This document shows positions 20,911-33,407 of a stretch of DNA of 64,000 nucleotides, one piece after another. The translations under genes and the position numbers were made by a program. This stretch comes from Rosellinia necatrix (lineage: Eukaryota > Ascomycota > Sordariomycetes > Xylariales > Xylariaceae). Each line of letters opens with the position of its first letter. The stretch's first letter is position 1. The notes under the pieces were generated by a model, which was not told where the DNA came from, made no database searches, and saw nothing but the letters and a program-made list of their open reading frames with translations. The DNA lies in assembly GCA_021209875.1 (NCBI GenBank), contig JAGYVD010000002.1, positions 4,278,001-4,342,000 of the forward strand, given 5' to 3'.

Positions 20911-23900
20911 TTGGATTCCGGTCTTACCACATAGCTACTCCATAGAAGGGCGCTTAGAGGCTTTGACAGTGTTCGGCCAGTCAAAGCGATACACAGGGTA
21001 CGACTTCCGGCTCGGGGCGGTGACTCTCTCGGTAGGGCGTTCAACACTTACCCTTTTCATTATTTCACCCTATGATCTTCTGTGGAATGAGATGGATATT
21101 GTGGCTGCGCCTACGGATCCTCTCTCAATGGGATTTGATTTCTCCTTATTTATTCCCCTTTCACATCCAAGCCAGCAATGAATACTTTTCGAATTTACCA
21201 CGCATCTATCTGTCCCTTTTCCCGATGTTAGGTGTTTAGTTAGGAGCGGGGGTATTTTTTTTTTTTTGAGTCGGTACTCTTGCTCACACGCTGTTCTCTT
21301 CTCTGTTGTCTGCGCAGTTCGAGTAATGCGAGCAGTATACGATACTTTGTGTGTTACACGGGTCCGACTGCTACGTCAACAAACAAGTTTTTTTTTTAGC
21401 CAGTATTATTACAATTTTCCTTTTTTTTTGCATGTTTTGCACTTTAGTGTTATACAACACAATTGATCATTGAGTTCTCTTGAAAACACCCAATTAAATT
21501 CAGTTGTGATATGAGCGTTTAATAATATGGCTTAAACTATCGACGATGATTTGTGTGAGCCTGCTTTAGGGGACTTGTCTTTGAATGCCCACATAAACGC
21601 CCTGTTTTGATAATACTACCGCAATGCTTCTGTGGCAATATACATTGTAATCTCATGATCTGGATTGATGGTATCCCCTTTACGATTAGTTTATATGCTC
21701 GCCCTGTTTGTGACTAGCCAATTGTCGAGTCAGCGAGTGGCTGGGATCAGGGATTAGCACCATGCTTGGTCCTGCGATACTATAGGAGTATCTTGCATTA
21801 GCATCTCCAACTCTAGTAACTATGAGGACTCGATGCTTTTTCTTTTTCCTGTTGGCCCTCCATCATGGACTTGGCCACCGTCATAATGAAAAACCGTGTT
21901 TAGCCTTGTTCTTACTTACCCAACCTAGCAGAGCACGAGCTCTTCGATAACAAAACTTTCGAAGAGGAATAGCTAGCTTAGGACCTGATAAGTACGATAC
22001 ATTGATTCTAGATGTGTTGCTTCAACTTTTGCATCGGGCTCAACTCTTAATGTCTCCTTGGCTCACCAGAAGCTACAACTAACAAAGAACTTCAGATCTC
22101 ATATGTCCCATGTCCCTCGTTCCATTTTTGAAGTAGCACGACGACATGGAGCCACTACCACAACAAGCCGCTATGTAGAAGCGGCGCTGATCATGCCCCT
22201 ATTCGAAGTGATACCTCCAGCTACAGTACTAAGGCTGTAAGTTGCAGGATCTATGGAGGCCTATACAGCCTTACAATTCCTGGATATTGACAGATGGATA
22301 GAACGGGGATGTGCTTCGTGTAAGCAATGGGCAGAGGTCCTAATGGACACTCGTGACGCGAGAAATCACATGGACTTACTTACACACAACCATGTTCCAT
22401 GTCTCACGCCTATGCAACTCAAGCCTACCTACTGCAGTTTACGGTACAGCAAAGGCGGTCGAAGGATATGGCTGCCTTGTGCAGATTTGGGGCACGAGGG
22501 GGCCGGTGGACCGGGCCTGGCCCCCATCTGCTTCCAGTCAACCCATTTCAAGCCAAGCACAAGATAATACCAAGGAGACTGACCGTACGATATGTGCGCC
22601 GAAGGTCTCTAGCCACGTCGACCTCGTGTCACGTCTGATTCGATAGGCCAGGACGTTTATCTAAACCCTCCCCTCCACGGGGCACAACTGGCTATCTTGG
22701 TGGGCGCGCTCCCCATTGTGTACGAATATAGGGTAGCACCAATGGGGGTAGGTGATACAATCTTTCTATCCAACAAACATGGTAGTATCCGGTACGCGGT
22801 GGGACCGCAACTAGGCAGTCTCGATAACCGAGAATGGTCAGTCGTTTCACCCTGTTGCCACGGGCGTCGTGGCATCGTTGCTCGGGGCGGAGCGAAGCAC
22901 GCCTGCTTCCTCTGAGCAAACATGCTGGATGGACAGGAATGGCTGGGGTGAGTGAGGGTGGGATGGGGGCTATCTCGGTGCCTTGTTGCCCCTTCGGGAC
23001 GACTCTCTGGATCCTTTGCTTCCATACGACGACATTGGGGCGGCACTGGATGGCGATGTGGTAAGACTGCGCGTGATAATGCTTGGGGCCAGATCAGTGC
23101 ACGGATACGGCTACGGCTATGGATATCTCGGGGGAACTAGTGCACTTTAGAGGTATGTTAATAGCGATTAGGTGTATGAAATCTCTACAAGCGCCGTTAT
23201 ATTATAGGTTGGATTATCATAGCATAACAGAGTGTGATACGTTGCTACCGAGCAGGCGGATACAAGAGGATACTCGACAGGGAGCAACCTAGAACAATAA
23301 GTTACGTCGGTATGCCATCCTCGAGATGTATATCGGGCATGACATATGATTAGGTAGGTAGGGATCAATTTGATATGTCAGACCATGAATAATAAGGGGG
23401 AGAGAGCACCTCGAGTACATATTCCTTCTCATTGTTCTCGGGCGTAATAAACCCATCTTGTTCTCCCCTTCGTCTTGGCTCGATACACCACAGCCATCTA
23501 CTCCAAATAGTTGAAACAAGGGCAAGAGCAAGGGGCAAGGAGGTAAAAATAACCAGTTGTCCTCCTCCCTGACCAGTCAACTGGGCTTCGTCTATAAGGC
23601 TGCTACGCCAACTAGCCATTGTCTGACATCTCTACTTCTCCGAGCCGCCCAAGCAGACTGCATTTTTACCTTCTGGATGACTTGCATCACATCACATCCG
23701 CCATCCAAGAGTAAGCAGGCGTAGGACCGTGAGGCGAGCGGCGACATCGTTAGTCAACTAGTATCTGCTCACGGGGAGTGCCAGGGAGGGGGAAGAAAAA
23801 AACAAAGTGAAAAATGCAGGTCTTACAGATACGCAAGGGATACGTGGTAATGGTCCGAACATTTATCCCCGGGGGTCAATTATACCGAGGAACAATCCCG

Positions 23901-24834
23901 AGTCGCAACTGTCACAACTCATGCCAAATCTACAATGAGATAGCTAATACGTGAGATATCCCATTATCTTTGTTGCGTATTTGCTGTGCCACGCAAGGGG
24001 ATCTATTATTCTTTACAGAAATGTGCACATCTTCTGCCTCCATATCCGACCCCTCTCCTTCGCCCTTGCGAACAAGCCCGGTTCCTAGGAAAGACTACTT
24101 TAGCTGCAATATATCGTGCAGTATTGACATTCATCTTCTCTTTCATCACTCCTAGTAGTCCTAGGCAAGGATTGATAGCAACCTCCCCAGCCATCCGTTC
24201 AACACAATCCTCCACGGTAAATCCGGCGGAGAATACAACGGGAAGTTTTTTTTTTCTCATTTGGTGATTTTCTGAGTTTTTTTTTTGTTTTCGAGCTTCC
24301 TTCTACCCATTTCTCTCTCCTTTCTTTTTGGTTTATCAGCAAACCGTCGGTGTTAGGATTACATTAGGTATTTCAGTGGATGCCTTCCCCCAGTTGGTTC
24401 CTTAATTTTGATGCACTGGCTCACCATACATCTTTGTCACAACTAAGAGTAGCCATCATTTTCGTGCCATGATGTTGCGTTTTCAGTACGTGAATAGCCT
24501 GCGGGGAAGGGAAAAAAGGGCAGACAAGAAGGAAAGACAAAAAGGAAAAGGGCAAGTGAAAGGGAAAAGAAAATGGGGACTCGGGAAGCTTTGCCTGGTC
24601 TTCTGAGAAAACGAGCAGTTGAAGCTGTTGTCAATCTCATCGTCAGCGGCAACAATGCTGTCGATTGAACAAAGCATGTTTGTCTGATCGTTTACGTGCC
24701 CCTGGTTTAGCACGGTCCATGAACTGAGGAGGGCTTGAGCATCACAAGGCCCATCATATCACCAGTACCTGTGTTGGCTGTCTGTAGAAACGGAGACGAT
24801 ACTGAAGGCGAGATAAAAAAACGGGTGAGCCGCT
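20911..24834. other. 3.9-kb stretch without a clear gene
   Basis: Many short frames, none with family motifs. Poly-T runs occur at 21257-21268, 21390-21398, 24247-24255 and 24280-24288. A small minus-strand frame with a membrane segment is listed separately (23365-23619). 23355-23362 carries a short ACCT/AGGT motif. I see no transposase, repeat ends or tRNA. Confidence 0.45.
23365..23619 (-). CDS. Possible small membrane protein (84 residues)
   Basis: An ATG-initiated frame encodes a polar start (MASWRSSLIDEAQLTGQGGG), one strongly hydrophobic segment (about residues 21-41, LVIFTSLPLALALVSTIWSR) and a charged tail (EPRRRGEQDGFITPENNEKE). The composition is that of a single-pass membrane protein, but there is no recognised family, no spliced continuation and no conserved neighbour. 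It could equally be chance. Confidence 0.2.
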   Translation of the reverse strand: MASWRSSLIDEAQLTGQGGGQLVIFTSLPLALALVSTIWSRWLWCIEPRRRGEQDGFITPENNEKEYVLEVLSPPYYSWSDISN

Positions 24835-26466
24835 TTATAGACCCTCTCTATATCTTTCAAATCCGCTGCCGTCGGGGAATCGGGGACCTTCCCAAGAGGG
24901 ATCAAAGGGCGCCGGGTTCATGGCTCCTATGTGCGGTGTGAACATCGGGGATGAGGGCGAGAACGACGTACCGGACGTTCTATTGAAGCCGATGTTGTTC
25001 TGCTGCGGCATGGCGGGATGGGAATAGCCTGCGTTAGGAGCATTCATGGGAGGCGCCGGTGTAAGATGCATCGGAGACAATGGCATCGCTGCCAAAGGCC
25101 CGCGAGGTGTGTGAGGTCTGGGACCTGTTGGGTGAATGCTTTGTCGTAGGTTGGAGTAGCTGAAGAACGCCGGAGATGCCGGAGGGTAAGGTGTGTTCGG
25201 AGGGGGGGGCGCAATCGGGCCGGGACAGGGTGACACCGGAGGGTAGAATGAAGCCAAGGGATAGGCTTTCACTGTAGAAACTTGCGGAGATAGAACCCGG
25301 GCGGATGTATTAGAGCGATAATGAGGAACATTGTGACCCATATGAGTATTCATATTGGCTGCCATGCCTTGGATGTTCGACACATTAGGCACTGGTAGTT
25401 GAGCACTCGCTTGTCCGTACTGCATACGAGGGCGGTTGGATGGCCGACGGGGCAGATACGGATTCCATCGAATCTGGTTATGGTTATGGTTCTGATGATG
25501 GGCAGTAAACGCCGGCTTGGCCGGTAAGGTATGGTGTCGAGGCAATTCAACCTTCTTGGCCGGCTCCGAGGGGGTGACGCTATGATTCGGACCTTCAACA
25601 CCCCGTCGACTATACACAGAATGAGACACCCAGCCTCTCTCACTATTCTCAAAAGCCTTTGCACTCTTCAAAACGCGGGCGGCGCCAAGGAGACTTTTGT
25701 CTGATGCATCTGAACCATTAGCCCCATTGCCTGCTAGTTGGATAATATGATGGAAGAGGGGTGGGGTAAAAAGGACGAGGCTAAGGGGGCATGGGATAAA
25801 TATCAAGCCATGGTAGTAGATGAACTCACGTTTGGTTTGACCTGCCAAGTAGCGCTCGACCCAGTCGAGCTGGGGGACCCCTTCATCGTTTGGATCTCGG
25901 TGTTCTTGACGATGTACGACAACCCACTTGCGGAAGGCTTTGTTAAAGTTGCTGCAAAGGCGTTGAAACGAGTACTTCTTCGAGCGTGTAATCCGGAACG
26001 GGTTGGGCTGTGCTTTGATATACATCATCACGGCCTTGTTCTGTGTCTCGATAAACTCCATCACCTCACGCACGTCGCTGACCGGAATGTCGTGGGCATG
26101 TCCACGAGGGCCGTTGAGGGCCTCATTCAGCTTCGTGGTAAATCTTAGGGCCCAATCGTCGCTATGCCCGTCTGCTCCCTTTTCATTTGCACCACCATCT
26201 CTGTGGCCGCGTGCTTTTCCCTTTGGTTCGGCGCCTTCAAGGTGCTCATGTTTGCAGATCAGAGCACATATAGTGTCCAACTCGAACTGAGTCCATTCTC
26301 GCACCTCGGACTCTTGCTCGACATCATGCAACAGCGAGGGGCGCACGAAGAGAGACGATGAATCATCTCTCATATCATCATCTGCGCATAGGGAAGTGTC
26401 TTGGGGGGATGGGGCATGGCTCCGCAAAGGTGATGGCGACCCCATGGTTTCCGAAGAGGCCGACAT
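24835..26466 (-). CDS. Unrecognised Pro-rich protein with a helical N-terminal domain
   Basis: The 1632-bp frame is open throughout, but 25734-25829 has the form of an intron (GTGAGT donor, AACTAG acceptor, 96 bp, no stop), so the likely product is 511 residues. Removing it joins RYLAGQTK to the polar AGNGANGSDAS and deletes a hydrophobic stretch unlike its surroundings. Residues about 55-215 form a Trp/basic helical domain (REWTQFELDTICALICKHEH, DWALRFTTKLNEAL, DVREVMEFIETQNKAVMMYI, NFNKAFRKWVVVHRQ) that faintly recalls SANT-like DNA-binding folds; that is a guess. The rest is Pro/Met/His/Asn-rich and disordered. The ATG at 26466 sits in a good context (CTACCATG). Upstream splice-like signals (exon-like 26816-26711, acceptor at 26551) may be 5' UTR introns. 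A nuclear regulator is possible but unproven. Confidence 0.6.
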   Translation of the reverse strand: MSASSETMGSPSPLRSHAPSPQDTSLCADDDMRDDSSSLFVRPSLLHDVEQESEVREWTQFELDTICALICKHEHLEGAEPKGKARGHRDGGANEKGADGHSDDWALRFTTKLNEALNGPRGHAHDIPVSDVREVMEFIETQNKAVMMYIKAQPNPFRITRSKKYSFQRLCSNFNKAFRKWVVVHRQEHRDPNDEGVPQLDWVERYLAGQTKREFIYYHGLIFIPCPLSLVLFTPPLFHHIIQLAGNGANGSDASDKSLLGAARVLKSAKAFENSERGWVSHSVYSRRGVEGPNHSVTPSEPAKKVELPRHHTLPAKPAFTAHHQNHNHNQIRWNPYLPRRPSNRPRMQYGQASAQLPVPNVSNIQGMAANMNTHMGHNVPHYRSNTSARVLSPQVSTVKAYPLASFYPPVSPCPGPIAPPPPNTPYPPASPAFFSYSNLRQSIHPTGPRPHTPRGPLAAMPLSPMHLTPAPPMNAPNAGYSHPAMPQQNNIGFNRTSGTSFSPSSPMFTPHIGAMNPAPFDPSWEGPRFPDGSGFERYREGL

Positions 26467-27889
26467 GGTAGGTATTGACGCTGCTATGACGTTAGGGATA
26501 AACGATGAAAGTGAGGCAGGCTGTATGTTTATTTGGCGGGAAATAGTAACCTGTAATATCTGCGACTTGGACCCGAGGGAGGTACCGCAAAGACAATACG
26601 GAAAGACAAAAAGAACGCGAATAATGTACGCGTGGGGGGAAGAGGGAAGAGTTGTGGCAGTGGACTAGAGAAGGGCAGAGTATTGAGATATGGATGTTTG
26701 CACAACTTACCTTCTTGATCAATCCAATTATGCCTTCGCGATAGAAACGTGAGATCACGATATCGAGGCACAGGCCGATGGCAAATGCTGTTATTGCGAA
26801 CAGAAAGAACCAGTGGCTTGCAGAAGTTAGTTAAGCGACGTGCAATAGTGTTTATGGCACAAGAGAAACTAAATGCTCGAAAAGGCGGGTAGGGTAGGTT
26901 ATAACAGAGACGGGGGAAAACTGGGAGGTTTCCGTGAGGGACGGGAGAAGAATGCCTGGCCTGTATGAAAGAAGGGAAAGGACATGAACCGAGTTGTAGA
27001 GCTGGGTCGGGACATGGGGCGGCCTTATACACATAGATTCGGGCCTGTGTAGTAGGTAATGAGGTAGGTAGGTAAGGAGGCAGGTAAGGAGGCAGGTGGG
27101 CAAGAAGGCAGGTAAGTATCAGGCAGGTAGGTAACGAGGTTTGTAGACTGGGTAGGTAGACCAAGTAGGTAGACGAGATAGGTAAACAAGGTAGGTACGC
27201 AAGGTAGGTGCACAAGGTAAGTAGATGAGGGACGGTTAGATACAAGGTACCTACTACATACAGGCACAATAGAGATGTACATTCACATTGGCAACACGGT
27301 AGGGGCGCGGTTATTCCTGTTCCAGTAAGAGTTACAGGAGGCATACATACCGCACTTTTCGCGGAACTATTGCTTCGACCGTTGAGCCTAGGCTGAAGCT
27401 GAGTAGGTTTATGTCGAAGACAATGAAGTAAAGATGTAGAGAAGTAGGGTTGAAGAACAAGCAATGAAGAGAAAAAGGGTAGATTTTGTTGTAACTATCC
27501 AGTTAATAAGTACAAGCTATACCGATAGTATAGGTAATGTATATTGCTGGTGTACCCAAGCCTTAAGGGGCAAGCGCGTAGTTAATGGCCCAAAACAACC
27601 AACTCAGTTCATTCACTCGTTTGCCACTACCGGGGGCAGAGCGGGGGATAATCAACCTCAGTGCGCTGACCTTCTCCTCACAATGGTATATAGGATGTGT
27701 ATGGTATATTCATGAAGAAGCCGGTTTCTCACAATTCCATGTCGGCAACGGTGGAATCACCATGATCCCATGCATCATTTGCCTGGACAGAGAACACCCC
27801 AGTCGTTAACTCTATCACCTGCAACGCCGTCCAAATGCTGATATGCTGTCAAATCTCCGCCATATGACCCACATGGCATTGTCGGTAGC
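26467..27889. other. Intergenic between PIK1 and the Pro-rich protein
   Basis: Contains the probable 5' UTR of the Pro-rich gene, with donor GTAAGT at 26710 and acceptor at 26551 on the minus strand, and a long AGGT-repeat tract at 27050-27260. Its longest frame (26529-27464, minus) is a product of that repeat. Confidence 0.5.
27050..27260. repeat. GGTAGGTA / AGGCAGGT repeat tract
   Basis: About 200 bp of degenerate GGTAGGTAGG, AGGCAGGTAA and AGGTAGACNA units, one-sided (AGGT on the plus strand), unlike the mixed palindromic clusters elsewhere. Confidence 0.75.
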
Positions 27890-30800
27890 TTAGTATATAC
27901 CCTGGGTGCGATATTGGAAGGTGTCATAACTGGAAATGTGTCAATATTTTGGTCTAGCGAGGACGGAAAACCACTCACAGTCGTGTATAGTAACTACCAA
28001 GGGATTTGGAAATCAAATCGCTCTCGACGAAGTTTTCGGCTTCATCGGCGCTTAGGTGTAATTGAAAGCGTTGCCTTAAAGCCGCTGTTGTCTGCACAAC
28101 ACCAGCTGCATAGCATGGCATCTTCGAGTCCCTTCCCATCATGCTAACGAGGTCGATTATGTTGTCTGCAGATCGGCGAAGTGCTTTATTTCGTCAGCAA
28201 AATCCTTTCTGATAAAGCAATTCAGGTAACTTACCTTGGAATGCCTGCTTGCATAATATCTTGTAATCCTCAAAATCCGGAGAACCTACCCCACCCAATA
28301 CATCAACATACTCTTGAGTAAGTTTAAAGGGGGCAGCTTCAAATCCAACCGACCCGGGGGAGTTTGAGAGCATGAATCCAAAATCGATATGAATAATATG
28401 TCCCTCGTTATCGATGAGCACGTTCCCGTTGTGACGATCCTTCAATTGTAGAATATACTGTATCATACTGTATGCCGCGAGTGAACGTTTAAACGCATCT
28501 ACAGCGCTTTTATATGCGTCACTGTCGGGTTTGCCAAATGTCTTCACCCAATGATCCTTCAGAGTCGCAAAGCGCCTGCGAGGATTCACACCAGAATCAA
28601 TTGACGACAATGTCAAGCTCCGCTTGAGGGAGTGCAAAGAGACACCGTTAGTGATGGTCTCAATAAGCCCGGAGGATTCCCCAGTAACCAGAATTTGCAT
28701 CAGCTTGACCCAGACAGGTATGCCCGCGTCCACCCAAATTTTGTGACACACTTGGATTAGTTGGCATGCGAATGCCTCTTGCCTAAGGTCAGACCCTGTC
28801 TTTACGATAACACTGACAAGGTCCCAGTTTTTCATCCAGCCGTAGGGTGAACTTTTGCGGATGCGTTCTTTCTTAACGTGCCATGCCTCGCCAAATACAG
28901 CTGCGCTCGGGTCGTCGCGGTCGCCTTTCTTCTGGACACCTCCGGTCATAGCATCGTTTTCCATTCTGGCAGCCCCTGCCGTTGGGTTGTTGCCAGCTGT
29001 AAACTCATCATCTAGGTCAGGCTCCGAAACCGATGAAGTTGCGCTTGCTTTAGCAATGATCATATCGAAAGTCGGCCCTTGGCCATCATCTAGGTCGAAA
29101 CTCTGTTCCTCCAGGCTCTGCATACTAGCAATGATCTTAGATCGAATGGCTGCCACTTCTTGCTTAGGTCGTTTCCCACTGGTTGCCTCTAATTGTGCTA
29201 GCATCTGTGAAGCCGTACGCATATGCGTCGCCAATGCTGAAAAATCAGGCTGCTCGTAGTTATTGCTCCGCTGCCCCGAGAATCCTATTTTCTGCAGGGA
29301 TCCGCGGCTGCTAGGCCTGGATATTGACACGACAGAATCGCGCGGTGTGGAATCTGATGTTATATTTGTCGAACTAATTGGCACCGACTTATGAACGGCT
29401 GACTTGCCATTTCTCTTGTCAACAAAGTCATCGTCAAAAGCTTTGAGCATAGGCGAACTTCCTAAGTCACCGGATGTTGGTTCGAAGACGCTATCGACCT
29501 TCTCGTTCTCTAACGAGGTTGGGCGTTCACCAGGGGGCGTTCGGTGGGCGTCTGATAGATCGAATAGTCGTTTGCGGTTGTTCTGCTCCGAAACTAGAGT
29601 GCTCAGTAAGCGTTGGTTGTCGACCGAGTTGGCGTCGAAGGTAAAGTCATCTCGGAGAATCTCAATCATGAGTAGAAACGGGACCTTTTCGGCGCTATTG
29701 AGCACGGTGGCTTCAGCGGGATTAACCCTGACTATGCGATGATGGCGGCTTCTCGCGGCAGAGCCATCCACGAGCGTTGGGGGGCAGAGCACTGGAATAT
29801 CCAACTCCGCAGGCAAGTCTCTAGCAATTAGTGCTAGCTCGGCCCGCAGGGCGCTGAGACGGGCCGGCTTAGGCACGATGACAAGCCTATTCGAGATGTC
29901 TAAGAGGGCAGATAAAAACATTGTCTGTGTCCGAAAATAGTTTTGCCGAAGCAGGCTACTCTTCTGATCTGTATTCATCTCGGCAAGGCTGACAACGGGC
30001 TTCACATGATGAGAATGCCTCCGAGATATGGCTTCCGTCGGGCGTGGCAGCCTGGCGGAAAGCGGTGTCGTAGGGCGCGTAATGATCCTCGGCGATCGCA
30101 TCTCGGGCAGCGGAAGGGACGACGAACTTAATCGCGCATCTAGCATCTTCGATTCGGCAAGTCCAGGTTTCGCGATCGCTTGAGAGAGGGTGGTGTTGGG
30201 CCCCGGCTGCGCTGTGGATAAAGGAGTTATGATTCGCGGTGGATCCTCGACGGTGGGAGATTTCGCGTCCTGAAGGCTCCCTCCTTTAGCCCCATCCCGT
30301 TGACGCCGTGACCTCGTCGAAGACACGTTTACAGTCTGGCTCCTCGCTACCTTGAACTGTGCTTGGCCCGCGTCAGAGATGGCGTCGCTAGTCGGCTGGG
30401 ACTTCCGCGCCTGCGCGACAGCGAGCGGTCCGGCCCATTGCGAAAGCCTGGGCAGTCCGACGCTGGCCAAGACGAAGCTTGCCAGAACCGTGACGGGGAG
30501 GACATTTTCTTGGATCTTCTCATGCCTCGCGGTGTCGGGGAGCCCGAACACGATATGCTGCACCTTGTTGTAAACTCTCCGGCAGGTCTTGAAGGCTTGT
30601 GCCTGAGGCGTCGAGGCGAGGTCGTGCAGATAGGTCTGGAAGAGCCAGAATGTCTGGGGTGTTGCTTTAGCAGTTGATCACGGGCCGCAATCGGATGGAC
30701 GGCAACTAACCAGAAGCGCCGCACTGACTGACTCTTCGCACAGGTCCAGCAGGAACTCCTCCAGCGCCATGGACTCATTATCGACACTCATTATGAGGTG

Positions 30801-31061
30801 GCATAGCTGCGGTAGGAAGAATTCGATATCCTCGTAGGGGAACTGGCGCAGCTTGGAGCACAGCACGTAATGGATGCCAACATGATCCGCATATCGGCTA
30901 CATATTCACACGCAAGCCGGAGGGTTAGAACTCGTTCACCATTCGTCATGATATGGGAATCGCAAGGCGCCGTCAACTCACGAGAGGTACGAGACCGAGA
31001 GAAAGGGATTCTGGTTGAAGACATCACTCTCAATAAATCGCCGCAGCAGATCCCACGACAT
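27890..31061 (-). CDS. pik1: Phosphatidylinositol 4-kinase Pik1 (type III beta)
   Basis: Makes PI4P at the Golgi (and in the nucleus in yeast), essential for secretion. Minus-strand exons: 31061-30982, 30897-30711, 30653-28235, 28183-27979, 27929-27890, total 976 residues. All junctions keep frame, and the introns are 49-84 bp. The N-terminus MSWDLLRRFIESDVFNQNPF with RQFPYEDIEFFLPQLCHLIM is the lipid-kinase-unique helical domain. A long Ser-rich linker follows. The C-terminal catalytic domain (about residues 640-960) has the loop DRHNGN beginning at residue 828 and IHIDFGFMLSNSPG as the metal-binding motif. The last two exons supply ADNIIDLVSMMGRDS and the terminal YDTFQYRTQGIY. The 28184-28234 intron ends in AAG, a less usual acceptor, but has a GCTGAC branch site. 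All catalytic residues appear intact. Confidence 0.95.
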
Positions 31062-31252
31062 AGCGACCTCTTTCCCGGGACCACCTGGCTGGCTATCGCG
31101 TGTACGTCCCTGTTGTTGCTATTGCTGTCGCTGTCGCTGCCGCTGTTGCTGTTGCCGTTGCTGTTGCCGCTACTTCTATTACTGCTACACCTTCTTCCTC
31201 TTCTTCCTCTTCTTCCTCTTCTTCCTCTTCTTCCTCTTCTTCCTCTTCTTCC

Positions 31253-31290
<38 letters not shown>

Positions 31291-32067
31291 CGCTTCTTCC
31301 TCTTCCTCTTTTTCTTTCCTCTACCTCTTCTTCCTCTTCCTCTCTTCTTTTTCTTCTTCTGGCCGCTGCTCTCGTTCACGCTCTCGTTCTCGCTCTCGCT
31401 CTCTTATAGTAGAGGGGACAAGTACCATGTCACCTGGATTGGGCTCGGAAGGGAAACATAGAAGGGGCGTCTACCATGGCTGCGGTCGTCGACAGGGCTC
31501 AGCACAGCACGGGTGGACGTGTCGACTGCTGTGTGCGCATCGCAGGCCAAGACGGAATCGAGAGCGCGAGCGAGGAGAATAACGGATGGAATTGGAATTG
31601 GAATTGGCCTATTTCGAGCGGGTGTCAAGATGGGACCTACTGCTGTACCGTTCTGAGCACGCGTGCTACCGTCCCATGCAAGGTGCCCAGGCGGGTTAGT
31701 CCGGCCTTCTTAGGTAAGGAAGAGAGGTAAGGTACTTGTATCTTATCGAAGGCCAGCTTGGCCAACAGAGGTCTCTTCCCGTATTGGCTCCCCTGCCATG
31801 CCGTGATCAGCCGGGGTGATTGGTTCGGCTTGAACGTCTTTGAGTCGCCGGGAATTCCGTACTGCCTAAGTAGGTTAGAGACATGGGTGTCCCAGGCACC
31901 GGAACGACCGGTGTTTAGGATCAATTCGCTGTCTACTGTCTACTTAGGTAGTCCAGTCTACTTGCACGGGGAGCGTGCCTAACCTATCGTGTATTATACA
32001 TATCTCGATTGACAACACCCAGACATCATCATCATCGTCGTCCTATTCTATTCTCGGAGATTCATAG

Positions 32068-32099
<32 letters not shown>

Positions 32100-32812
32100 G
32101 TACTGTATCGTATCGCATCAAACATCTACGGGAGGAATGTGGGCGTAGAGCGAGACCGACCGCTCCCGAGTTAGTTACTTTCTTTACTTCCCTCGCTGAA
32201 ATTTTTCCACCTTCCCTATTTTCGGGGATGGATTGTATAGAGCGGGGCCGTTGATCCCTTGTGCGCCTCATATAGATAGATAGATACCTTCATGCGTACC
32301 TGCGACGCCGCGTTCGAGATTCGTGATCTATGGTGTTAGAACCGAATTAGTTGTAGATAAACCAGCCTGCTTTTTCGCCTGGCATATCACCCCCCAAAGC
32401 CCTGTTACCTAGGTAGGTAGGGTAGGGTATATATTGATAATTTGTGCGAGTCTCGCCACAGTCTTGCTTTCTATCCGGCGTCCACGTGCCCAGAGGATGC
32501 ACTGAAAGGCATGGGTGGTGCTCGTGCGGAAGGGGAAATGGTATCCCTTCTAATAGTTGATAATATGTATCGTAGGACACAGAACCCCGGGGTCCCCAAG
32601 TCACCGGTCTTTCCTGTAATATTCCCGATATTTACAATCCCGTCAAGCCGATCTCCGTGCTGTCGCATAGCTATAAACCACCAACGCCGTTACCATGCTG
32701 CTGACACTTTCGCTCATTGCTTCTGAACGCCGGAATGAAAACACAATCAGCCGTCACACGCCCGTGATCCTCGGTACGAAACTGAACTACATAGTAGCCT
32801 AGAGATGACAGC
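31062..32812. other. Intergenic between PIK1 and the NC2-alpha gene
   Basis: Dominated by a CTTC-rich tract (31190-31375) just upstream of PIK1, a (CA)n(TA)n microsatellite (about 32069-32099), and unremarkable DNA. Long frames across the CTTC tract encode only Leu, Ser or Phe runs and are artefacts. Confidence 0.55.
31190..31375. repeat. Polypyrimidine TTCTTCCTC minisatellite
   Basis: Regular 9-bp TTCTTCCTC units to about 31285, then degenerate CTTCTTCCT. A perfectly strand-asymmetric homopyrimidine block about 130 bp 5' of the PIK1 start. Such tracts can form triplex DNA. Confidence 0.85.
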
Positions 32813-33354
32813 CTAGGCTGGCACCACCTTCTTCTTCCGCCCGCCCCTTCCCCTTTTCTTGACCTCGCCGGCATCGGCATCATCGTCACTATCGCTGTCC
32901 GCCTTGGCTCGGCCGCTGCCTTTGGCTCCTTCTCTCTCCTCGGTTACCTTGGCCACGATGTCCCTCAGGAAGTCCCATTCATTAGTTGAGTCGATAGCCT
33001 GTTTCAACATGGGCGCGGTAATACGTTTGGAGTTCTTATCTCTGGCCACCTCGGCGCTCTTATGCACAAGCTGTACCATGAAAAGCTCCAATGCTTTACC
33101 GACGGCGATCGGCGTCTGTTGCGCAACCTTGCCGACTTCTTCGTCGGCCTGCATGATGCGCTTGATGCGCGCCGTAGGGAATTTCGTCCGGACAGGAGAC
33201 TCCATGATCTCGGGCTCCTTTGCCGGTGGGGCCGCAGCCGCTTTGTTGCGTGGCATGATGCTATGGGCGTTAGACGTAGCCGGCTGTGGCTGTGGCTGCT
33301 GGTGTTGATGCGTGTGTGGTTGCGGTTGCGATTGTGATTGCGGGTGCGGGTGTA

Positions 33355-33407
<53 letters not shown>

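Noticed and set aside
22253..22567. 104-codon plus-strand frame and overlapping neighbours
   Set aside because: Three overlapping frames of similar length in one place, no motif, no splice continuation.
26711..26816. Exon-like segment encoding HWFFLFAITAFAIGLCLDIV
   Set aside because: It has splice signals and joins in frame to the Pro-rich gene, but no ATG exists upstream in frame; more likely a 5' UTR exon, and the hydrophobic reading may be chance.
26529..27464. 311-codon minus-strand frame
   Set aside because: Mostly AGGT-repeat translation (Tyr-Leu-Pro-rich); the right part overlaps the probable 5' leader of the Pro-rich gene.
30870..31582. Long plus-strand frames encoding Leu, Phe or Ser runs
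   Set aside because: They are translations of the TTCTTCCTC minisatellite in three frames, overlap PIK1 exon 1 and its promoter, and have no conserved sequence.
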